Assembly: GCA_002898915.1 (NCBI GenBank)
Contig: BEHO01000032.1
Span: forward strand, 1 to 8,677
DNA: 8,677 bases
Direction: 5' to 3'
DNA from: a bacterium HR12
GTDB lineage: Bacteria; Actinomycetota; UBA4738; HRBIN12
The stretch's first letter is position 1, and each line of letters begins with the position of its first letter. Both the position numbers and the translations under genes were made by a program. The notes below the pieces were generated by a model that worked only from the letters and a program-made list of their open reading frames with translations, was not told the DNA's origin and did not search any database. Positions 1 through 5,343 of the stretch are shown here, piece after piece.

Positions 1-297
1 CCGTACGAGGCCGATCGCGAGGGGACGCGGCTGCTCATCGGCCCTCCCCGGGCGTCGGCGTTCCCGAGCAGCCACCCCGCCGTGCTCCTCGCCTTCGTTC
101 ACGTGGCGGGCCGCGCGCTCGGTCTCGGCCGGGGCGCTCGGGCGGCGCTCATCGGCCTGGCCGGTGCCGTGGGGCTCTCCCGCGTCGCCGTCGGCGTCCA
201 CTACCCCGCGGACGTCGTCGGCGGGCTCCTGCTCGGGCGGGCCGTCGCCGAGGTCTTCCCGGACGCCGCGTCAGCCGGACGCCGCGTCGGCCGGTAG
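1..297 (+). CDS. PAP2-superfamily phosphatase, C-terminal part (5' truncated)
   Basis: The first 98 residues visible are in frame from base 1 and end at TAG 295-297; the start lies left of the window. Two of the three type 2 phosphatidic acid phosphatase motifs are present: FPSSHPA at residues 21-27 (the C2 motif, PSGH in most members, here PSSH, with His25 as the expected acid/base) and SRVAVGVHYPADVVGG at residues 60-75 (C3 motif, with Arg61, nucleophile His67 and Asp71). The KxxxxxxRP motif must lie upstream. Hydrophobic stretches around and after these motifs fit the membrane helices of the family. PAP2 enzymes dephosphorylate lipid phosphates such as undecaprenyl pyrophosphate, phosphatidate or phosphatidylglycerol phosphate at the membrane; the substrate cannot be told from this piece. 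The Lgt-like gene follows after 11 nt on the same strand, so the two are probably co-transcribed. Confidence 0.88.
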   Translation, partial: PYEADREGTRLLIGPPRASAFPSSHPAVLLAFVHVAGRALGLGRGARAALIGLAGAVGLSRVAVGVHYPADVVGGLLLGRAVAEVFPDAASAGRRVGR

Positions 298-308
298 ACT
301 CCCCGATC

Positions 309-1229
309 GTGACCGCCCTCGCCGCCATCGGCTGGCCGATCCTGGAGCGGATCCACCTCGTCGGCGACCTCGCCATCTCTCCCCACGGGCTCGGCATCGC
401 CGTCGGGCTCCTCCTCGGGGCGTGGATCTGGAGCGTCGAGGGGCCGAAGCGGGGCGTCGCCCTCGAGCACATCAACACCATGCTGTTCTGGGTCATCGTG
501 GGCGCCATCGTCGGCTCGAGGCTCTTCTGGGTCATCGCCCACTGGTCCGAGCTCGACGGCCCCCTCGAGGCGTTCGCCATCTGGCGCGGTGGCATCAGCC
601 TGCTCGGCGGGATCGCCGGCGCGGTCCTCATCAACCTGCCGAACATCCGCCGGTTCGGCTACTCGTTCTTCCAGGTCGTCGACGGAGCCGTGATGGGGCT
701 CGCCTTCGGCATCTCCTTCGGCCGGATCGGCGACCTCATCATCGGCGACCACCTGGGCATGCCGACCGACTTCCCGCTCGCCTTCCGGTACGAGGGCGGC
801 GTGCCGGCGGGGTTCCGCTGCATCGCCGAGGTATGCACGACCGTGCTCCAGGGGGGACGGACGCTCGAGATCTCCTCTCGGGGGGCGAGCCTCTTCGGCC
901 CCGACGGCACCCTGCTCGCGAGCGGCGTCGGGGTCCACCAGACGGCCCTCTACGACATGGCGCTCGCGGCGGCGCTGTTCCTGCTGCTCTACGCGCTCTC
1001 CCGCCGACCGCGTCGGACGGGCGTCCTCACCCTCACCTTCGGCGCCTGGTACGGCGCGGCTCGGGTGCTCGAGGACTTCCTCCGCGTCGACAAGCGGTTC
1101 TTCGGTCTCACCGGGAGCCAGTGGACGGGGCTCACGGTCTCGGTCGTGTCGCTCCTCACCCTCGCCGCCTGGGCCTTCGCCGCGCGCCGTCGCGAGCTCG
1201 GCGTCCCGCGAGAGGGCGCCGGCGGCTGA
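309..1229 (+). CDS. lgt: Divergent prolipoprotein diacylglyceryl transferase (Lgt-like)
   Basis: 306 residues from GTG 309, a typical Lgt length, with about seven hydrophobic segments. Lgt moves a diacylglyceryl group from phosphatidylglycerol to the lipobox cysteine of prolipoproteins at the plasma membrane. Landmarks, aligned by eye to E. coli Lgt: SPHGL at 24-28 (E. coli WYGL), IWRGGISLLGG at 91-101 (E. coli VWDGGMSFHGG), GRIGDLIIGD at 138-147 (E. coli GRLGNFINGE), HQTALYD at 210-216 (E. coli HPSQLYE) and ARVLEDFLR at 251-259. The two arginines equivalent to E. coli R143 and R239 are kept (Arg139, Arg252), but Tyr26, His103 and Asn146 are replaced by His26, Leu99 and Asp142. Two cysteines (171, 176) lie in the loop after the GRIGD motif. 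The family call is firm; full Lgt activity is less certain. No good Shine-Dalgarno precedes GTG 309; TAGACT at 295-300 raises the possibility of a leaderless start. Confidence 0.85.
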   Translation: MTALAAIGWPILERIHLVGDLAISPHGLGIAVGLLLGAWIWSVEGPKRGVALEHINTMLFWVIVGAIVGSRLFWVIAHWSELDGPLEAFAIWRGGISLLGGIAGAVLINLPNIRRFGYSFFQVVDGAVMGLAFGISFGRIGDLIIGDHLGMPTDFPLAFRYEGGVPAGFRCIAEVCTTVLQGGRTLEISSRGASLFGPDGTLLASGVGVHQTALYDMALAAALFLLLYALSRRPRRTGVLTLTFGAWYGAARVLEDFLRVDKRFFGLTGSQWTGLTVSVVSLLTLAAWAFAARRRELGVPREGAGG

Positions 1230-1260
1230 GCCCGGCGGGCGCTCGGCCGGCGGCTACCGG

Positions 1261-1283
1261 GGGCGAACGGACCCGTGGCGCCC
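1261..1283. terminator. Candidate bidirectional hairpin between convergent lgt and mrp
   Basis: GGGCG (1261-1265) pairs with CGCCC (1279-1283), and inside it ACG (1267-1269) pairs with CGT (1274-1276) around a GACC loop, leaving a small internal bulge. It lies in the only gap (1230-1284) between the ends of two convergent genes, one base from the mrp stop codon. No T-run follows on either strand, so it is not a classical intrinsic terminator. A role in ending transcription from both sides is inferred from position. Confidence 0.3.
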
Positions 1284-1284
1284 G

Positions 1285-2415
1285 CTACGAGCGGGCGTGC
1301 GCCGCGCCCGGACCCGTCAGGATCGTGAGGGGCTTGCCGACCTTGGTCCGCACCGCCTGGGCGACCTTCCGCGCCGCCTCCAGGAAGGCCACGCCGGCGG
1401 CCGAGTCGGGGTGCGAGACGACGATCGGCGTCCCGCGGTCCCCGCCCTCGCGCACCTCGACGACGAGGGGGATCTCGGCGAGCAGCGGAACCCCCAAGGC
1501 CTCCGCGGCCTGGCGCCCGCCACCCTCCCCGAAGATCCGGGTGGCCTCGCCGCAGTGGGGGCACACGAAGGCCGACATGTTCTCGATGACCCCGATCGGC
1601 CGGAGGTTCGTGCGCTCGGCCATCCGGCCCGCCCGCTCGGCCACGCGCCGGGCGGCCTCCTGAGGGGTGGTGACCACGAGCATGGAGGCGCCCGGCAGGA
1701 ACGAGGCCAGGCTGATCGAGACGTCCCCCGTGCCGGGCGGCAGGTCGATGAGGAGGAAGTCCAGGTCGCCCCAGTAGACGTCGCCCAGGAACTGCTCGAC
1801 CGCCTTGTGCAGCATCGGCCCTCGCCAGATCACCGGGGTGTCCTCCGGGACGAAGAACCCCATCGAGATGACCTTCACCCCGTGCGACTCGAGCGGCAGG
1901 ATCATGTTGTTGAAGCCCACCGGCTGCCCCGAGACGCCGAGCATGCGGGGCACCGAGAAGCCCCAGACGTCGGCGTCGAGGACGCCCACGCGGTGGCCCT
2001 CGGCGGCGAGCGCGCACGCCAGGTTCACGGTCACGCTCGACTTGCCGACGCCGCCCTTGCCGGAGGCCACGGCGATGACCGAGGTCGAGCCGTCGGTGAA
2101 GAACGTCCGCTGCGGTGACGGCGCGGGCGCGCCGGGCCCGCGAAGCTTGGCGACGAGGGCGGCCCGCTGCTCCTCGGTCATGGGCGTCATCCGGACCTCG
2201 ACGCGCTCCACCCCGAGCGGCGCGAGGGCTGCTTTCACGTCGCCGGTGATGCGCTCCTGCAGCGGACACCCGGCGATGGTGAGCAAGACGTGGACCCGCA
2301 CGAGGTCGCCCTCGACCTCGATGGCCTCGAGCATGCCGAGATCCTCGATGGGGCGGCCGATCTCGGGGTCGAGGACCTTCCGGAGGGCTTCGCGGACCTG
2401 GGCTTCGGTCACCAC
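1285..2415 (-). CDS. mrp: Mrp/ApbC/NBP35-family Fe-S cluster carrier ATPase with N-terminal MIP18 domain
   Basis: 376 residues from GTG 2415. Residues 3-78 form a MIP18/DUF59 domain (LDPEIG near 15-20, Cys50 in IAGCP). Residues 112-360 are a ParA/MinD-type P-loop domain: deviant Walker A GKGGVGKS at 119-126, DADVWG at 147-152, IDLPPGTGD at 223-231. CPHC at 285-288 is the CxxC pair that bridges a labile [4Fe-4S] cluster across the dimer in this family. The protein is expected to be a cytosolic dimer that carries Fe-S clusters to target enzymes. The start is decided by GGAAGGAG (complement of 2423-2430) 7 nt before GTG 2415; a second GTG follows at once at 2412. The frame stays open further upstream, but that extension would run into the oppositely oriented regulator gene and has no conserved content. 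The SufR-like regulator is divergent across 88 bp, which suggests control by cluster status. Confidence 0.95.
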   Translation of the reverse strand: MVTEAQVREALRKVLDPEIGRPIEDLGMLEAIEVEGDLVRVHVLLTIAGCPLQERITGDVKAALAPLGVERVEVRMTPMTEEQRAALVAKLRGPGAPAPSPQRTFFTDGSTSVIAVASGKGGVGKSSVTVNLACALAAEGHRVGVLDADVWGFSVPRMLGVSGQPVGFNNMILPLESHGVKVISMGFFVPEDTPVIWRGPMLHKAVEQFLGDVYWGDLDFLLIDLPPGTGDVSISLASFLPGASMLVVTTPQEAARRVAERAGRMAERTNLRPIGVIENMSAFVCPHCGEATRIFGEGGGRQAAEALGVPLLAEIPLVVEVREGGDRGTPIVVSHPDSAAGVAFLEAARKVAQAVRTKVGKPLTILTGPGAAHARS

Positions 2416-2422
2416 GGGACGG

Positions 2423-2430
2423 CTCCTTCC
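2423..2430 (-). promoter_or_regulatory. Ribosome binding site of mrp
   Basis: The minus strand reads GGAAGGAG, followed by 7 nt and then GTG GTG. The spacing favours the first GTG (2415), with the second (2412) 10 nt away. This site excludes the longer upstream reading. Confidence 0.75.
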
Positions 2431-2448
2431 AGGACTAGACTGATTTCG

Positions 2449-2462
2449 ACGGTGCGAACCGT
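2449..2462. promoter_or_regulatory. 14-bp near-palindrome, candidate operator for the SufR-like regulator
   Basis: ACGGTGCGAACCGT has six of seven base pairs in dyad symmetry; the only mismatch is G2454 against A2457. It sits near the middle of the 88-bp divergent spacer (2416-2503), 34 bp from the mrp start and 41 bp from the regulator start, where one dimer could control both promoters. Dimeric winged-helix regulators normally bind such dyads. It does not match the SufR site I recall from cyanobacteria (CAAC-N6-GTTG), so assignment to this regulator is inference. Confidence 0.45.
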
Positions 2463-2503
2463 GCGATCTCCGTCCATGGTACGGCCGAGCCCGCGAGGCG
2501 TCG

Positions 2504-3223
2504 ATGCCCGGCCGTGAGCCGGCGCCGATCGAGGTCCACAAGGCCCTCGCCGACGACACGCGCTTCCGTCTGTACCGGTACCTGCGCCTGTCCGGACGCC
2601 CCGTCTCGGTCCGGGAGCTCGCCGCCCGGCTCTCGCTGCACCCCAACACCCTCCGTCCGCACCTGCGGCGCCTGGAGGAGGTGGGACTCGTCGCGAGCGA
2701 GGTTCGCCGCGGGGCCACCGTGGGCCGCCCGCAGACCCTCTACGTCGCCGTCCCCCGCGAGGAGCCCGAGGGGAGCGAGTATCGCCTCCTTGCCGAGATC
2801 CTGGCCGGCCTGCTCTCGGGCCCTCGGGCGCTGGAGCGGGCGCGGGAGCTCGCCCGGGAGTGGGGCGCGTACCTCGTCGTGCAGGGCGGCCCGAAGCCGG
2901 GGACGAGGCTGCCGGCCCGGCGGAACCTCGCCGTGCTCCAGGAGGCGATGGCCCGGGCGGGCTTCGAACCGCGCTTCCACCGCGGGAGCCAGGGGAGCGT
3001 GGAGATCGTGCTGCGAGCCTGCCCCTTCCGCGACCTCGTGGAGGACCACCGGGAGCTCGTGTGCGCCGTCCACCGGGGCCTGATCGAGGGCATGCTCCAC
3101 GGGCTGAAGCCGCCGCTCTCCCTGGTGAGCTTCGAGCCCCTCGTCGAGCGGGGGGTGTGCCGGCTCCTCGCCCGTGGCCGAGGGGCCCGATTCGGCGGCC
3201 GGGCTCAGGAACCGGACGCCTAG
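2504..3223 (+). CDS. SufR-like winged-helix transcriptional regulator with C-terminal cysteine domain
   Basis: 239 residues from ATG 2504, with weak GAGG at 2495-2498 as ribosome site. Residues 9-85 form an ArsR/DeoR-like winged helix: an ALADDTRFRLYRYL first helix, the HTH around 34-58 (VSVRELAARLSLHPNTLRPHLRRLEEVG in two helices), then a wing ending GRPQTLYV at 74-81. Residues 92-225 form an all-purpose sensor domain like that of SufR-type regulators, ending with the protein's only three cysteines: Cys173 (ACPFRDLVEDH), Cys187 (ELVCAVHRGLIEG) and Cys219 (ERGVCRLL), that is C-X13-C-X31-C. In SufR-type repressors such cysteines bind an Fe-S cluster whose loss relieves repression of Fe-S assembly genes. 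The divergent neighbour mrp, an Fe-S carrier, supports the same role here. No suf genes are visible in the window. A metal- or redox-sensing role is the main alternative. Confidence 0.82.
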   Translation: MPGREPAPIEVHKALADDTRFRLYRYLRLSGRPVSVRELAARLSLHPNTLRPHLRRLEEVGLVASEVRRGATVGRPQTLYVAVPREEPEGSEYRLLAEILAGLLSGPRALERARELAREWGAYLVVQGGPKPGTRLPARRNLAVLQEAMARAGFEPRFHRGSQGSVEIVLRACPFRDLVEDHRELVCAVHRGLIEGMLHGLKPPLSLVSFEPLVERGVCRLLARGRGARFGGRAQEPDA

Positions 3224-3274
3224 CGCCGATACCTCATCACGGGCGTCGACGTCGGCGCCCGATCCCAGGTCGAC

Positions 3275-3279
3275 GAGGG
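3275..3279 (+). promoter_or_regulatory. Ribosome binding site deciding a TTG start for pilT
   Basis: GAGGG ends 6 nt before TTG 3286. The alternative ATG 3304 has GAGGAG directly abutting it with no spacer, which is unfavourable, so the TTG is preferred. The two differ by only six residues. Confidence 0.5.
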
Positions 3280-3285
3280 CTGCGG

Positions 3286-4431
3286 TTGCTGAGCACCGAG
3301 GAGATGGACGGCGTTCGGGCCGACGAGCCCGAGGGGGGAGCGGGGATCCTCCGCGAGCTCGAGACCTGGCTCCGGATGGTCGTCGAGCGTGACGCCTCCG
3401 ACCTGCATCTCAAGGTGGGCGTCCCGCCCAAGATCCGGGACACCGGGGTGCTGGCCCCGATCGAGGGACGGGCGGACCTCACGCCCGCGGAGACGGCGGC
3501 GATCGCCGAGGCGATCGTCCCCTCCGATCGGGTCGAGCGGTTCCGCCAGGCGGGCGAGGTGGATTTCGCGTACTCGCTCCCCGGGGTCGGTCGGTTCCGG
3601 GTGAACGTGTTCCGGCAGCGCGGGTCGATCAGCCTGGTCTTCCGCAAGCTGCGGTTCGGCGGTCCGACCTTCGAGGAGGCGCACCTCCCCGACGTGATCC
3701 GCGTCCTCGCCGAAGAGCCGCGGGGCCTGGTGCTCGTCACCGGCCCGACGGGATCGGGGAAGACCACCACGCTCGCCGCCATGATCGAGCACCTGAACCA
3801 CACCCGCCCGTGCCACATCGTGACGATCGAGGACCCCATCGAGGTGCTCTTCCACGACGACGTCGCGTCCATCAACCAGCGCGAGGTGGGGACGGACACC
3901 GAGAGCTTCCTCTCGGCCCTCCGCGCGGCGCTGCGCCAGGACCCCGACGTGATCCTCATTGGCGAGATGCGCGACACCGAGACGGTCCGGGCCGCCCTGC
4001 AGGCCGCCGAGACCGGGCATCTCGTGCTCTCCACGCTCCACACGGTGGACGCGACCGAGACCGTGAACCGCGTCATCGACTTCTTCCCCGCGCACCAGCA
4101 GGGACAGATCCGGCTGACCTTGGCCGGCGCCCTGCGCGGCATCATCTGTCAGCGGCTCGTCCCGGCCGCCGGCGGCGGGCTGCTCCCCGCCCACGAGATC
4201 CTGGTGAACACGGGCCGGATCGCCGAGCGGATCGTGGACCCGGAGAAGACGGCCGAGATCCACGACGTGATCGCCGAGGGCGAGTACTACGGCATGATGA
4301 CCTTCGACCAGTGCCTGCTCCGGCTCGTGCAGCGCGGCGCGGTGCGCGTCGAGGACGCCCTCGCGGCCTCCTCCCGGCCCCACGACTTCCAGCTCCATCT
4401 CCAGCAGGCGGGCATCCCGCTGCCGGTGTGA
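3286..4431 (+). CDS. pilT: Type IV pilus twitching motility ATPase, PilT-like
   Basis: 381 residues from TTG 3286 (375 from ATG 3304), close to the usual PilT length of about 350-380. It is a cytoplasmic hexameric ATPase expected to drive pilus retraction. Residues 22-130 are the N-terminal PAS-like domain (ASDLHLKVGVPP at 37-48, then VGRFRVNVFRQRG at 101-113). Residues 147-290 are the RecA-like core: Walker A GPTGSGKT 153-160, Asp box TIEDPIE 180-186, Walker B DVILIGEMRD 221-230, His box LSTLHT 248-253. The canonical AIRNLIRE segment is replaced by AEIHDVIAEGEYYG (323-336), and the C-terminus GMMTFDQ...HDFQL is of the type I recall in PilT-like proteins of high-GC Gram-positives and Chloroflexota. 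No pilB, pilC or pilin gene is in the window. It lies 62 nt after the SufR-like gene on the same strand, possibly on the same transcript. PilU-type function is an alternative. Confidence 0.9.
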   Translation: MLSTEEMDGVRADEPEGGAGILRELETWLRMVVERDASDLHLKVGVPPKIRDTGVLAPIEGRADLTPAETAAIAEAIVPSDRVERFRQAGEVDFAYSLPGVGRFRVNVFRQRGSISLVFRKLRFGGPTFEEAHLPDVIRVLAEEPRGLVLVTGPTGSGKTTTLAAMIEHLNHTRPCHIVTIEDPIEVLFHDDVASINQREVGTDTESFLSALRAALRQDPDVILIGEMRDTETVRAALQAAETGHLVLSTLHTVDATETVNRVIDFFPAHQQGQIRLTLAGALRGIICQRLVPAAGGGLLPAHEILVNTGRIAERIVDPEKTAEIHDVIAEGEYYGMMTFDQCLLRLVQRGAVRVEDALAASSRPHDFQLHLQQAGIPLPV

Positions 4432-4437
4432 GCGGTC

Positions 4438-5343
4438 TCAGGCCTCGCGCCGCTCCCCGGCCCCGGTCTGCTCGCCCCCGTCGCCTCCGAAGGACCTGCC
4501 GGCCGAGGCGAGGATCCCCGCGAGCAGGTTCGTGAACTCCATGGGGATCACGAACTTCGTGGCGGGCGAGGCGCCGATCTGCTTCAGCGTCTCGAGGTAC
4601 TGGAGGCTCATCGTCTTGGCGTCGATGGTCCGCGCCGCCTCGTAGATCTTCGTGAGGGCGAGCGCGAACCCCTCCGCCCGTAGGATCGCCGCCTGGCGGT
4701 CGCCCTCGGCGTTGAGGATGGCCGCCTGCTTGTTCCCCTCCGCCACGGTGATGGCCGCGGCCTTGTTCCCCTCCGCCTCGGTGACGATGGCCCGGCGGGT
4801 GCGCTCCGCGGACATCTGCCGCGTCATCGCCTCCTGGACGGAGGGCGGTGGGATGATCTCGCGGATCTCGACGTTCGTGACCTTCACGCCCCAGCGCGAG
4901 GTCACCTCGTCGAGCTTGGCCCGGAGGACCTGGTTGATCTCCTCGCGCTTGGCGAGGACGTCGTCGAGCATGATGTCCCCGACCACCGCCCGCAGCGTGG
5001 TGGTCGCGATCCCCTGCGCCGCGCCGACGAAGTTCTGCACCTGGACCACGCTCATCACGGGGTCGACGACCTTGGAGAAGATGATGAAGTCGATCGAGAT
5101 CGGGGCGTTGTCCTTGGTGATCGAGTCCTGGCGGGGGATCTCGATGTAGAACTCCCGGAGGTCGACCCAGACGGCGCGGTCGACGAAGGGGATCAGCAGC
5201 GTGAGCCCCGGGCCCTTCGGTCCCAGCAGCCGCCCGAGGCGGAACACGACCAGGCGCTGGTACTCGCGCACGATCTTCACCGCCTGCGGGATCAGTAGGG
5301 CGATGAGCACGACGACGATCGCGATGCCGATCACGAGCTCCAT
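4438..5343 (-). CDS. SPFH/Band 7 (stomatin/prohibitin-like) membrane protein
   Basis: 301 residues from ATG 5343. Residues 2-20 are a hydrophobic N-terminal anchor, then the SPFH domain runs from about 26 to 175 (EYQRLVVFRLGRLLGPKGPGL, then VDLREFYIEIPRQDSITKDN, then EIREIIPPP at 159-167). Residues 175-245 are predicted coiled coil, with three consecutive 11-residue repeats AEGNKAAAITV, AEGNKQAAILN and AEGDRQAAILR (190-222) and a fourth AEG start. The C-terminus carries FVIPMEFTNLLAGI (264-277) and a polar Gly-rich tail. Proteins of this family oligomerise on the inner face of the membrane, organise microdomains and are substrates or partners of NfeD-type proteases. The start overlaps the nfeD stop by one base (TGATG), so the two are coupled. 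GGAAGGGAG lies 9 nt upstream; GTG 5346 is a possible alternative one codon earlier. Whether it is a stomatin, FloA or QmcA equivalent cannot be told by eye. Confidence 0.93.
   Translation of the reverse strand: MELVIGIAIVVVLIALLIPQAVKIVREYQRLVVFRLGRLLGPKGPGLTLLIPFVDRAVWVDLREFYIEIPRQDSITKDNAPISIDFIIFSKVVDPVMSVVQVQNFVGAAQGIATTTLRAVVGDIMLDDVLAKREEINQVLRAKLDEVTSRWGVKVTNVEIREIIPPPSVQEAMTRQMSAERTRRAIVTEAEGNKAAAITVAEGNKQAAILNAEGDRQAAILRAEGFALALTKIYEAARTIDAKTMSLQYLETLKQIGASPATKFVIPMEFTNLLAGILASAGRSFGGDGGEQTGAGERREA

Noticed and set aside
149..938. Two minus-strand open frames opposite lgt
   Set aside because: Composition typical of antisense shadow; no family motif; the + strand Lgt is clear.
1219..1256. 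Repeated GCCGGCGGCT at 1219 and 1247
   Set aside because: Short low-complexity GC repeat expected in such DNA.
164..1663. Long open frame on + of 499 codons across PAP2, lgt and the mrp 3' end
   Set aside because: Arg/Pro-rich translation without motifs; it overlaps well-supported genes in other frames and arises from G/C-saturated third positions.
989..2269. Minus-strand open frame of 426 codons
   Set aside because: Shifted frame of mrp with Arg/Gly-rich low-complexity product.
2416..2718. N-terminal extension of mrp to a start at 2718
   Set aside because: About 100 residues without conservation that would overlap the divergent regulator; a strong ribosome site precedes GTG 2415.
3245..3275. 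Direct repeat GTCGACG at 3245-3251 and 3269-3275 before pilT
   Set aside because: Seven bases of common GC-rich palindromic core; likely by chance, and no dyad of useful length around it.
2860..3285. Upstream extension of the pilT frame inside the regulator gene
   Set aside because: It overlaps the regulator in another frame and adds Arg/Pro-rich sequence; TTG 3286 has a suitable ribosome site.
3220..4398. Minus-strand open frame of 392 codons opposite pilT
   Set aside because: Antisense shadow; Asp/Arg/Gly-rich with no recognisable domain, while the + strand shows all PilT motifs.
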